Source of the DNA: Petrolisthes cinctipes
Lineage: Eukaryota; Arthropoda; Malacostraca; Decapoda; Porcellanidae
DNA: 64,000 bases
Assembly: GCA_033782935.1 (NCBI GenBank)
Contig: JAWQEG010000412.1
Location: 434,001-498,000, forward strand
Reading direction: 5' to 3'
A program made the position numbers and the translations under genes. Under the pieces are notes generated by a model. That model saw nothing but the letters and a program-made list of their open reading frames with translations. It was not told the origin of the DNA and ran no database searches. Of the stretch, positions 24,796-34,377 are shown piece after piece. Each line of letters opens with the position of its first letter. Position 1 is the first letter of the stretch.

Positions 24796-26828
24796 TTACT
24801 TTAGTACTGATTTTTGGGAAGCCTCACGGAGGTACTTCCCACTACCACCTCGACCTGAGGGTTTACTCAAACAATAAGATTTGTCTAATCCTAGGCCACT
24901 AGAAGAAGAGCGAACCCGAGGAGTAGTATGTGGGGCAGTAATTGGGACCCGTAGACGAGTCCCTGAAGCATCTGATATGTTAGAAGATGAAGGTATATGA
25001 GCTGGGATATTCTTTGAAACAATTACATTGGTTTTGTCCTGTACAGCAGTGGTATCACTGACACAGGCAGATACATCAACATCCATAATACAGGTGGTAG
25101 AATCACTCCGCTGCTCAAGCGGAAGAGAAACTGAATCTTTTGAAGTAACAACATCCGTGGCATCCACATTAACTTCACGCCCCTCTGATGATCCCGAAGG
25201 AAGCTTGCGAGGAGGAACTTCTGTTGAATCAAGAGATTCATCAGAGCCACGAAAACGTTTCTGGTGAAATTGAGAGGAAACTATGGATGAGTTCACAGAG
25301 ATGGTTGGTTGCCTTACAAGGTGGAATATCTATAGAGTCAAGTGCCTCAGAGGAACCACGAAGGCATCTCTGTGGCAGTTTAGGTGACTTAAGTTTCCTT
25401 TTTGGAGAGCGTGTGGCAGCGTGAACCTCTACCACATGGACACCTTTAGCTAAAGTCTGAGAATTGTCATCAGTTGAAGGTTCAACAGAATGAGTGTCTG
25501 ATAAAGTTTCCAAGACAGAGAAACTATTATGTAGAGTAACCTTAGAAACATTCTCACTCGAGCAAAAAGCAGAAAGCAGCTGCCTCTTGAGAGGGTTGAG
25601 AGGGTGCTGCAACCAATTTAGGGCGAAGGGAGGAGGCGTATGTCTTCACACCACCATCCTTCTGTCGCCTGAAGTTGAGTTGCCGTCTGGCACAACCTAT
25701 GCTAATGAATTGAATATTAGCCAAGTGGAGGATATCCTGCTCAAGGAGGTACATCTTACATTGGCGAGAACGCAAGGGGTGAGCATCTCTGCATTAAAAG
25801 CAGTAACTCTCTGACCAACACTCAGAAGTAAGATGTGAGTCAAAAGCAGAACAATTACCACACCGGGAACGGTTGTTGCAGTTCCTCCTCCCATGACCAA
25901 ACTCATAACAACAGAAACACTGTAGGGGACGCTCAACAAAAGGCTTCCTCAAATGAGGTGGGGTTAATGTTAATGCGATCTGGGATATGCGAGCCATAGA
26001 AAGTGAGGATGATCATATTTTTACTGCCTTTCATCTTCGTTACTCGTTGGACACTGTCTGGGCACATAGCGAGAATGTCCTCTTCAGAGAATTCATACAG
26101 GTCCTCATTATATATACGCCCCTTGTTATAATTAAATGTTCGATGTGGTTTAATAGATTCAAACATGCTATCAGAAGGACAGGGGAGATTGAGGAGCATC
26201 ATGGCCTGTGTAAGATCTTTGGCTCTGATTAAAATGCCCGTACCATATTTCTTTATGTGGCCCATTGGTAATAATCCAATTTCTTTCTCCAGATACCGGG
26301 AAGCATGGATAAGGTTACCACGTCCCTCCCTGTAGTAAGCCACAAACCAAAAGGGTGTAGGAACCCGACATTCCTTTGGGACATGCTCTACAGAGTCATC
26401 AAATATATTAGGGCAGTAGTCATTGTCACTGTCAACTACATTGGTGGACCGCATCATCTGAACTTTACAATGAGTATCCCCCACCGTCAGAGAATCTTTT
26501 GCCTCAAATGCTGCTTTGGCAGCAGCATTTGTATTGAAAGTAATATAGCACCGATTAGACCTACAATCACTGTCATATGTGATTCGGATTTGAAGAACTA
26601 CTCCAAAACACTTAAAAATGGAGTGGATAGCGCCATAGGAAAAGGATGCAAGTACATTCGTTAACATTAATGTGTCCAAATCGCTAACAGGTTCTTCGAC
26701 ACAACACACAACCTGCTAGGTCTAGTCTTATTTGCAGCTTTCTGCATATTACCACGACCAGAGAGTGACGTCTCGGGGGCCTGGTCGACCATCGCTCGAG
26801 GAAGAGATTGGGGCTTTTCTTTTTCCAT
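24796..26828 (-). pseudogene. ORF1: gag-like nucleic-acid-binding protein with zinc knuckles
   Basis: The start is the ATG at 26,828 (MEKEKPQSLPRAMVDQ). A frame change near 26,700 leads to the main segment, 26,709 to about 25,945, which has an RRM-like stretch (IRITYDSDCRSNRCYITF, about 26,570). Another shift near 25,945 leads to two zinc knuckles, CX2CX4HX4C (CFCCYEFGHGRRNC) and CX2CX5HX4C. A third, CX2CX3HX6C, is interrupted by a TAA at 25,794-25,796. Further shifts near 25,590 and 25,295 lead to a Ser/Thr/Pro-rich C-terminus ending at TAA 24,796-24,798. Two related segments with a shared RG-S-EALDS/DESLDS core suggest an internal repeat. Intact length would be roughly 675 residues. The stop is about 20 bases before the first recognisable ORF2 codons. 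Confidence 0.85.
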
Positions 26829-27282
26829 ATATCATTGATTTGATGTTTTTGGCCCCAGGAGCCAAGAGCTACTACCTACCAGGCAGATGAGGGGACCGAG
26901 CGCTGGTCGCCGTGGGCGGGGTACCTCTTCCCCCACTGGGCCACTCGTTTTAAAAAGCAGCCCCAATGGCTCGAAAGAATGCCCACGATGGTGCTGAGAC
27001 CCGCTTCCCCAACATCTCCCGGCCCAGACACCCAACCATCCAACATAGGATGGCCCCTAGAGGGCAGTCCCTATGGAGGGCAGCGCTGTTGGCCCGTACT
27101 GGCAGCCTAATGCATGGGAACCATTTAGTCTGGTCTCTCACTGGTGACCTTACTAGCATGGGAAGCCCTCTCTCCCCGAAATCGGGGCAGAGCAGGGGCC
27201 GGAGCCCCCTCTAGTCTAGCTCGCCAGGTCTCAGAGACACACAAGCCCCTCTACCATGTCAAGGCGGTTCCCGTTGGGGGGG
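26829..27282 (-). promoter_or_regulatory. GC-rich 5' untranslated/promoter region of the non-LTR element
   Basis: About 450 bases, clearly richer in G+C than the flanks, between the ORF1 start and the right target-site duplication. On the minus strand the element begins ccccccaacgggaaccgcc. Non-LTR elements carry an internal promoter in this position; that role is inferred from family knowledge, and I cannot point to a specific motif. The short open frames inside it are not supported as genes. Confidence 0.6.
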
Positions 27283-27295
27283 ATCAGAGACTGGA
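27283..27295 (+). repeat. Target-site duplication, right copy (13 bp)
   Basis: Exact copy of atcagagactgga found at 21,160-21,172; marks the 5' end of the retrotransposon insertion. Confidence 0.92.
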
Positions 27296-27352
27296 GATGG
27301 AGGAAATCAAGGAGACCATTGAAAAAATATTCTTCCAACCCTTCCTCCACAG

Positions 27353-27491
27353 TTACTGGAGGAAGTGTGTGAACACCTTATCAGCATTGGTGTAGAAACT
27401 GTTAATGATATTCACTATGTGAAGGCATCCCATCTTACACCCATGTAGAAAGAGATTCAAGCACGTAAACTTATTGATAAATGGAAACAAG
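27353..27491 (+). pseudogene. SAM-domain exon of a SAMD3-like gene
   Basis: Preceded by a pyrimidine-rich acceptor (ttccaacccttcctccacag, ending 27,352). It reads LLEEVCEHLISIGVETVNDI then HYVKASHLTPM, a stop (TAG 27,446-27,448, where a hydrophobic residue is expected), and KEIQARKLIDKWKQ. The pattern of a short helix, a hydrophobic GV segment and a terminal QARKLI helix fits a sterile alpha motif domain. The exon ends at 27,491 with the donor aag/gtacag and leaves phase 1, which joins correctly to the exon at 27,986. The single nonsense codon suggests a decayed copy. SAM identity is by eye and would need a profile search. Confidence 0.7.
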
Positions 27492-27985
27492 GTACAGTAT
27501 AATGCATGCCATATTTTTTTAAGATTAGTTTACCTTACTGTACAGTTCTTGCCTGCATTTAAGACTCAGGTAATATTCTATATTAGCTTATGAGTTGTGT
27601 CCTAGCAAACTTGGCCAATCTTTTTTTTTTTTTTACAGTACCGGTACAGTACTGTATATTCAGACACTTGATGTGGGTTGTCATTTAACTGCAGGTCCAA
27701 TTAAAACAGAGTATCACTGTTGCTTGTTATGTAACTTATTGTTCCCATGTACCCACAAAATACTTATACATCATCTTTTTGATGAAATGTTGTCTCATTT
27801 TCTTCTCAATTATGTTTCTTATAAATTAACTCATACAAAAATGGAATGCAGGAAGGGAGAAGTGAAGGAAGGAAGCACTGTGTGAATTATGTACAGTGTT
27901 GTGGATGGGCATGTTATTGCATATGGGCTTAAGTACTATGCATAATCAACACCAACATTTTTTATAGGTTTTCTTAATATTTCAG
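27492..27985 (+). other. Intron of the SAMD3-like gene
   Basis: A 494-base AT-rich stretch with gt at 27,492 and a good acceptor (ttttcttaatatttcag) ending 27,985; phases on both sides agree. It contains a T run (about 27,619-27,635) and an acagtaccggtacagtactg palindromic cluster near 27,636. No gene seen inside. Confidence 0.65.
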
Positions 27986-29048
27986 TGGCACCGGCATCAC
28001 AGGAATTATCACACTCATCACAGGAACTATCACACTCATCACATGAATTATCACACTCATCACAGGAAGATACACACTCATCACAGGAAGATACACACTC
28101 ATCACAGGAAGATACACACTCATCACAGGAAGATACACACTCATCACAGGAAGATACACACTCATCACAGGAATTATCACACTCATCACAGGAAGATACA
28201 CACTCACCACAGCAAGATACACACTCATCACAGAAAGATGCACACTCATCACAGCAAGATACACACTCATCACAGGAAGATACACACTCATCAAAGGAAG
28301 ATATACACTCATCACAGGAAGATATACAATCATCACAGGAAGATATACAATCATCACAGGAAGATACACACTCATCACAGCAAGATACACACTCATCACA
28401 GGAAGATACACACTCAATTCAGCCAACTGTTTCAGCTCTAGATGACGGAGAAATCAGTGCCAAGCTACAACCAATCACATTGGGCTCAAGATTATACAGT
28501 ACCCTGGAAAAGATTTTCAAAGACAAATTTGCTCGTTTCCTTAGAAAAAGGACAGAGACCGAAGCCTTCTGCTAGAAGAGAGATAGTGAGAGTGTTGATG
28601 GATGATATATCAAAAATCTCAGAAAGACCAGGGAAGAAATCACTGGCAGTAATTGCTGAGAGAATTGTTAAAACTTATCCAGCATCGTTTTTAGATGAAA
28701 TTGATGGAACACTTGTTGGAACAGGTTTTGACTCTTTATTTAAACAGTTAATGGCAAGGTTTGATAATATAAATAGAGGGCCTAATAGTAATTCAATCAA
28801 AAGAAAAGTAGACTGTTCCCATGAAAATGAAGAAATAGACACTGAGGGAGCTGGTCTAATCAGAAGAGTACAGGTGTGTTTTAATGATAAATATGGGTGT
28901 ATTAATTATATGCCCAAAGATTATCCGGATGGGGAATCTGAAACAACACAAGAAGACAGGAAAACTTAATGAAAAATTACTGAAAACATTACTGAATAAT
29001 GAGAGTTTGGAGGACTACATTGACTCCAAATTGACCACAAAAGGTTGA
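27986..29048 (+). pseudogene. SAMD3-like gene, exon with SQ-rich repeat and conserved C-terminal domain
   Basis: Joins in frame to the SAM exon (the shared codon gives V, then APASQELSHS). The first 140 residues are 20 copies of a 7-residue unit of the type SQEDTHS. After DDGEISAKLQ the frame is lost near 28,550, and the conserved part continues in the next frame: KPSARREIVRVLMDDISKIS, GKKSLAVIAERIVKTYP, GTGFDSLFKQLMARFDN (about 28,558-28,790) and DKYGCINYMPKDYPDGE (about 28,889-28,940). A second shift near 28,965 allows KLNEKLLKTLLNNES up to a stop at 29,046. The domain matches my memory of fish and invertebrate proteins named sterile alpha motif domain-containing protein 3-like, which are repeated and possibly TE-associated. 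Two frameshifts plus the upstream stop make a pseudogene. Confidence 0.72.
27997..28416 (+). repeat. 21-bp coding minisatellite, 20 copies
   Basis: Tandem 21-bp unit (gatacacactcatcacaggaa and variants) encoding seven residues, mostly SQEDTHS, with ELSHS, QQDTHS, KEDIHS and EDIQS variants. Because 21 is a multiple of three and the unit lacks stops, all forward frames and one reverse frame also stay open; those are shadows. Nearly every unit keeps an SQ pair. Confidence 0.95.
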
Positions 29049-29121
29049 TTTCCTTAAGGTGGCATATAGCACATTGTTTTGGGTGATAAATTTAGAGCAA
29101 TGATTCCTCCAAACTATTCCA

Positions 29122-29272
29122 GATATTGTATCAATATTTCTGCCTTTATTAAATTGAATAGTGTATGAATATTTCTGCTTTAAACTAAATTGAATAATGC
29201 ATGAATATTTCTGCTTTAAATTAAATTGAATATTGTATAAATGTTTCTGCTTTAAACTGAATATTGTATGAA
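29122..29272 (+). repeat. 36-bp AT-rich tandem repeat, about 3-4 copies
   Basis: Unit of the form attgaatagtgtatgaatat followed by ttctgctttaaactaa, seen three times in succession with a diverged copy before and a partial one after. Non-coding; lies just downstream of the SAMD3-like pseudogene. Confidence 0.85.
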
Positions 29273-29317
29273 CGTGATATAAGTTGTTAATGTCAAACTT
29301 CCCTAAGTTTGATATAC

Positions 29318-29515
29318 CGTAGGTCTTACCTTGTGAAACTCCGTATAGGCTGTTCAGGTTAGGTCTTGGTAGTCTGCTATGGTTAGGTCCCGCTAGTCTG
29401 CAATGGTCCAGATTAGGTTAGATTGGGTTGGGTCGGGTTGGGTTTGGTTGGGTCGGGTTGGGTTTGGTTGGGGTGGGTTAGGTTGGATTAGATTAGGTTA
29501 GGTTAGGTATGTATG
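29318..29515 (+). repeat. TTAGG-like interstitial repeat tract
   Basis: Contains ggttaggtcttggtagtctg, ggttaggtcccgctagtctg and a degenerate ttggg/tcggg tract with a 20-bp inner period, ending in attaggttaggttagg (about 29,492-29,507). TTAGG is the arthropod telomere repeat; short interstitial copies are common, and this one is not a telomere. The gtagtctg...ggttagg part is the reverse complement of units at 34,378-34,760. Confidence 0.75.
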
Positions 29516-30893
29516 TCTAAAAACAGGACATTTGCACAATAAATGGATGTAAAAATTGAACTAATCACTTGAAAAAATCTTGGAAAAGCAATATTTTGTC
29601 TGAAAATTTCACACGTGTAGCTCAGAAAATTTACCCAATTTTTTAATTACAAAAAAAAAATTGTATAGACAAGGGAAACCATTATGAAATATGAGTAATA
29701 AAAACAACCGGTAATTATCTATTCTATTGCCATTTTCTATTACAATATTTTTATCTTCTTTATTCACAAATTCATAACATTCTAAAACACTTTTATTCGG
29801 AAATGCCCCATTTCCAAGTTAGGTCATATTCAAATTTTGAAATTAGTATGACCTTACATGACATAATTAGGGGAAACCACAATCTGACTATCTAACTCAG
29901 CCCCTTTTTACTGTAGAGGCAAAATCTCATTACCATCGTATTCCTCGTGTGTTTTTACGTATAATAACCAATTTTCATTGAAATCGTACAACAAATATTA
30001 TTTTTCCCAATTTTGTTCACCAACTGAGGGATTTTTTTTTTTTTTTTTTTTTCAGAACTTCCTCATACTTTATGTGAACACTCTCCCTAGATACAGCAAC
30101 ACTGTCATGAGCCAAGAACCCCATATCACTGCTAGAAATGGGAAATTGAAATCGCTTGAAAAGGGAGATAAAATTCCTGAGATGAAAAAAATCCTCAAAA
30201 ATAGGGTAATCATTTATCAAGGAAATGGAAACAACAAAATATGCTCATATATACGTATATCACTTGTGAAAAGCTTCATGAACATGACATAAACACTGTT
30301 CGAGCTGTTATCAATTGCACCTGAAAAAGTGGGTCTTGAGAAAACTGCGAATTTATGATATAGGAAAGTTGGGCAGTCTAAAATAGTATCCCCCGTTTCC
30401 TTTCCGTACTCTATCATATCTCAAGTATAGAGAATGTGTCTGATGTATGGTAAACTATTATTTTTGCATATATAACTACGAGAATCTTTATTCCTCGTTC
30501 ATCACTGACATATACCAGCACAGTATGATACATATAACGATATATTATGATATATTATGCTATATAGCAAAATATTATGATGCATTATGAATAATAAACA
30601 GTTCATATGATGGACTGAGAAGGGAGAATGAGATTTGAGATGGGTATGGGAGGTCTTATTTAATTTTTGTGTGTGTGTGTGCATACACTGCAATTATTTG
30701 TATGATCATTCACTTATTCATTATTTATTTGTTTATTTACCTATATAATTAGCCTTTACCGACAAGTGTAACTTGTCTCACCCCTGGGGGATTATGGAAG
30801 TAGCTGACTCAACGAAAAGGGGTTTATTTTTACCAGGGATTGGCTCTTCCCTTTCCTCCTCAGCTACTTCTACCCTTTTACTCACGTCCTTGC
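29516..30893. other. AT-rich intergenic DNA, no gene recognised
   Basis: Holds an 18-20-base T run near 30,032-30,052, a segment near 29,810-29,850 (catttccaagttaggtcata) similar to one near 34,570, a tatatatacgtatat stretch near 30,245, an ataatgatgcattatg-type AT-rich patch near 30,530-30,600, and a (gt)6 run near 30,670. The open frames here (up to 104 codons) look random: AT-rich codon use, no recognisable motif. Confidence 0.6.
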
Positions 30894-32761
30894 TTAGAAG
30901 GCTCCTGCTTCATATGTGGTGCCTTCTTTGGTGACTTTCTTCGTTTCTTCTTCCATTGCCTTTCGTTTCTTTGATCTTCTTTCTTCCTTCTTTTCTTGGC
31001 GGCTTTCAAACAATTTGTGTTTTTTCACGTCCTGCCCTGTTCCAATTTTTTTCCTTATTTTTCCAGAAGACACAAGGCCTCCAGAATGCGCAAATCCAAA
31101 GTTGAACTCAGTTATGGCCTTAGCAATCAGGTAATGCACCCTCTCCTTTTGATAAAACACAGTTTTAGAGCACTTGCTCCATATGACTGAATTCAGGCAT
31201 TCATTGGCATTCTGTGTTCGTCCAGTGCACCTTGACAAGAGTTCATCTGTGCTGTACTTTCTCATTATGTCGTACAGGTCACCCTTGAGATCTTGGCGTA
31301 TTGGGTGGTGAATATGCTGGTCATGGCTTCCAGTAGGCTTTCCTTCAGCTCGAGCTTTGTTGAAGAAGCACCAGGAATCAACTCCTTCTGGGCACAGCTC
31401 GTGGCAAGGATCGTCATTGGTGCTACAACAGTGTTCAATTATTGCAAAAATTGCCTTTTTCATCTTCTCCACATCATCCAGGTTACGAATTATGGCATAC
31501 CTGTAAAAATCCTGGATTTTCCCTAAAGTAACCTGGGTCAGGGATCCTCTTCTCCTCCCTCCAACACCTTCTCCTTTCCTACCCTTTTCTTGTACATAGT
31601 CTCTCAATGCCTTCCCAACTCTCTTTGCAACTTGATTGATGCATTCGTCTTTGCGAATTTCCACATCTCCATACACTTTTTCTTTCACTACAGATGAGTA
31701 GGTCTTCGAGTCACCATCTGAAATTACACTGGTATATCGAAAGTTACATTTTTCCACTGACCTTTTCCACAGTTTCATCCAACCCTCTGTCTCCATTGCA
31801 GGAGAACTTCCATCAAAGTTTTTTTACGCACTGTGGCTGATGTGCAGCATACCAGTCACCTTCTGTTTTTTTATTTTTTTCACATACTCTACAATATTTA
31901 CTCAATACTTCATAGTCCACAACAAGTCCTGTGTCAAAGTGTATGACTGGTACCACACAAAACTTTGCCACAAACCCTCTCTTTGACCAGGAACCATCAC
32001 ATGTCACTGTTATATTCTTCACTTCAGGAGAACCTGGTTGTTCATTTTCAAGATATTCATGGACGAGTTCCCGTGCTCGTCTCAAACTCACTTCACCATC
32101 TTGGATTCCTTTTGCCTCAATTTCTCGGGCAATGTAAAAGAACCTGGTACTTGACATTATTTTCATCTCGAACACTTTTTCCATGTCCTCAAGTGTTTTA
32201 TAGCCATTGTTTTCTAGGCCAAATTCTACGAACTTCATATTCACATCATACTTGCCCTGTGGTTCGTACCTGAAGGAGGTCCAGGCAACAGACGTCTCGC
32301 CACACACATTACACTCGCACACGATTTTTGTTCGCTGCACCAAGTCGCCTTCCTACACTGGGGATACCCAATGCAATATTTCTACACTTTTCACATTTTT
32401 TTTTGAAATTTTGGAACAATTTTCTCTTCGAAATCATGACATATTCGTCTTTCACTCTGTCAAGAGGAACAGCGATACTTTCTCGCAGCCGTCTCTTCAC
32501 AGCGGCTGGTGACACTTGGGTTGTCCCCTCCTCTTGTGGTTGTGGTTGCTCCCCCGATGGTCCTGGTTGTGGCTGGGGTTGTGGTTGCTCCCCCGATGGT
32601 CCTGGTTGTGGCTGGGGTTGTGGTTGCTCCCCTGATGGTCCTGGTTGTTGCTGGGGTTGTGGTTGCTCCCCTGCTTTTTCTGCAATAGCAGCCAGGGCCT
32701 TCTCCTTCTTCTTCCTCGCTATATCAGCCATCTTTCTTCTAAGCTTTGACTTGGGTCCCAT
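30894..32761 (-). pseudogene. Mutator-like (MULE) transposase gene, broken by two 1-bp frameshifts
   Basis: The start chosen is the ATG at 32,761 (MGPKSKLRRKMADIARKKK), with A at -3 and G at +4; a more upstream in-frame ATG at 32,920 would add 53 hydrophobic residues that look like UTR. Segments: basic N-terminus; a GEQPQPQPQPGPS repeat; KCEKC and CECNVC cysteine pairs (zinc ribbon); frame change near 32,355; then to 31,813 with the first catalytic Asp (CDGSWSKRG, about 31,997) and CRVC...HQPQC; frame change at an A run near 31,825; then to 30,894 with the second Asp (ISDGDSKTY, about 31,717) and Glu (TQNANECLNS, about 31,201), ending in a Lys-rich tail. Motif order and spacing match the Mutator-like transposase domain common in arthropods and cnidarians. 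With all three catalytic residues kept and only two small indels, this is a young pseudogene or an intact gene with assembly errors. I found no TIRs. Confidence 0.85.
32535..32672 (-). repeat. 39-bp coding repeat (GEQPQPQPQPGPS)
   Basis: Three full and one partial tandem copies of a 13-residue unit within the N-terminal region of the Mutator-like transposase gene; the 39-bp unit preserves the frame. Copies are almost identical at DNA level, so expansion is recent. It probably forms a flexible Pro/Gln linker. Confidence 0.9.
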
Positions 32762-33170
32762 CTTGAGAAAAAGATTGCTTGCTTGCTTGATTTGAGCTCG
32801 TACAATAATACTCGACAGAGTCTGGAGTAAAAGTGAAGGAAAGTGGTAGTGGTAGGATGCGCTGTTTATGGTCGCGTTCTGAATCCTTTGAGACAACTTG
32901 AGGGTAAAGGCTAATTTCATTTTACATTTCTATTTTTTTCCTTTTTTCATTCACAGTGAGTTTCATATAGAGTATTCTACATAAAAAAAAAACACACACA
33001 CACATGTATGTGTATTTGTATATGGGTTTGTTATATAGTCTACGACTGTTCAGAAAATGAATAGAGTGTGTATTGAAGACATCTACGTGTAATTTGAATG
33101 CAGCCTGGCCAGGGGTAGGCCTCCTTATCAGCCGTGGTTGACCGTGTGAAGAAGGGTCGCGATATGGGTA
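32762..33170. other. 5' flank of the transposase gene, no gene recognised
   Basis: AT-rich, with an A run followed by a short (ca)n microsatellite near 32,980-33,004 and a mirrored atgtatgtgt. Probably 5' untranslated and upstream sequence of the minus-strand transposase gene; no terminal inverted repeat or promoter motif could be confirmed by eye. Confidence 0.5.
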
Positions 33171-34155
33171 GTGAACAAGGTTGGAGGTTATGGGGTTGGG
33201 GATTGGGAGTTAAGGGGAGAGAGTTATGGGGTGGGGGTTATGTGATTGGGGTTATGGGTTGGGAGTTATGGGGTGGGGGTTATGGGGTTGGGGGTTATGA
33301 GTTAGGGGTTATGAGGTGGGGGTTATGGGGTGGGGGTTATGAGGTGGGGATTATGGGGTGGGGGTTATGGGGTGGGGTTTATGGGGTGGGGATCATGGGT
33401 TGAGGGTTATGGGGTGGGGTTTATGGGGTTGGGGGTTATGGGTTGGGGGTTATGGGGTGGGGGTTATGGGGTTGGGGGTTATGAGTTAGGGGTTATGAGG
33501 TGGGGGTTATGGGGTGGGGGTTATGAGGTGGGGATTATGGGGTGGGGGTTATGGGGTGGAGTTTATGGGATGGGGGTTGTGGGGTGGGGGTTGTGGGATG
33601 GGGGTTATGAGGTTGGGGGTTGTGGGGTGGGGGTTAAGGGGTTGGGGGTTGTGGGGTGGGGTTCATGGGGTGGGGGTTATGGGGTGGGGATTATGGGGTA
33701 GGGGTTGTGGGGTGGGGGTTGTGGGGTGGGGGTTATGGGATGGTGGTTGTGGGGAGGGGGTTGTGGGGTGGGGGTTATGTGGTTCGGGGTTGTTGGGTGG
33801 GGGTTGTGGGGTGGGGGTTGTGGGGTGGGGGTTGTGGGGTGGGGGTTATGGGGTTGGGGGTTGTGGGGTGGGGTTTATGGGGTTGGGGGTTATGGGGTGG
33901 GGGTTATGGGATGGTGGTTGTGGGGTGGGGGTTGTGGAGTGGGGGTTGTGGGGTAGGGGTTGTGGGGTGGGGGTTATGGGGTTGGGGGTTGTGGGGTAGG
34001 GTTTATGGGGTTGGGGGTTATGGGGTGGGGGTTGTGGGGTGGGGATTGTGGGGTGGGGGTTATGGGGTGGGGTTTATGGGGTTGTGGGGTGGGGGTTATT
34101 AGGTGGGGTTTATGGGGTAGGGGGTTATGGGGTGGGGTTTATGGGGATGGGGGAC
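33171..34155 (+). repeat. 14-bp G-rich minisatellite (GGGTTATGGGGTGG type)
   Basis: About 70 copies of a 13-15-bp unit, typically ttatggggtggggg, with ttgtggggt and tttatgggg variants. All three forward frames stay open for long stretches and would encode Gly/Trp/Val repeats such as GLWGGGYGVG; these are by-products. The plus strand is extremely G-rich with runs of 4-5 G every 5-8 bases, so G-quadruplex formation is very plausible. Larger blocks recur (for example 33,290-33,400 and 33,475-33,590). Confidence 0.95.
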
Positions 34156-34377
34156 ATAATAATACTAATCAAATTACTAATTCAATGACCATATATAACA
34201 TAGGAAACAAAAATGGAATTTCGAGTGTTTGGGGGTAGTTGGGGGGGGGGGGTTGGAGGGGTTTGAAGGCTGATAAGCAAGTTTGGTTGCTACTACATGA
34301 TGCGTAGGACCTCAAAGAACATATTTAGCATGGAATTGATAAATGCAAAATTTAGGCCAAAATTATCATGTCAGAGT

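Larger units (their letters stand above)
21173..27282 (-). mobile_element. Full-length, inactivated non-LTR retrotransposon (RNase H-bearing, I/Jockey-like group)
   Basis: A 6,110-bp element read on the minus strand: GC-rich 5' region (27,282-26,829), ORF1 with gag-type zinc knuckles (26,828-24,796), ORF2 with a remnant apurinic endonuclease, reverse transcriptase, RNase H and a C-terminal CCHC motif (24,778-21,466), and a 3' UTR ending in (tcaa)n. A perfect 13-bp target-site duplication fixes both ends, so the copy is not 5'-truncated. An RNase H domain within ORF2 is typical of the I superfamily and relatives; clade assignment (I, Nimb or related) is inference and needs an RT phylogeny. Both ORFs carry several frameshifts and stops, so it cannot move on its own. 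It probably inserted into an intron of the SAM-domain gene, in antisense orientation. Confidence 0.93.

Noticed and set aside
26832..27214. Short open frames in the GC-rich stretch upstream of ORF1
   Set aside because: Inside the retrotransposon 5' region, fixed by the target-site duplication; high G+C makes chance open frames likely.
28043..28441. Open frames of His/Thr repeats (plus) and Val/Tyr/Leu/Pro repeats (minus) over the 21-bp minisatellite
   Set aside because: By-products of a 21-bp repeat without stops; the SQ-rich frame is the one that joins the flanking exon in phase.
29491..29510. Telomere
   Set aside because: Only about three TTAGG units, followed by many kilobases of other sequence; an interstitial motif only.
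33134..34238. Gly/Trp-rich protein in three overlapping frames
   Set aside because: The 14-bp G-rich minisatellite lacks stops in all forward frames; no start context or domain supports translation.
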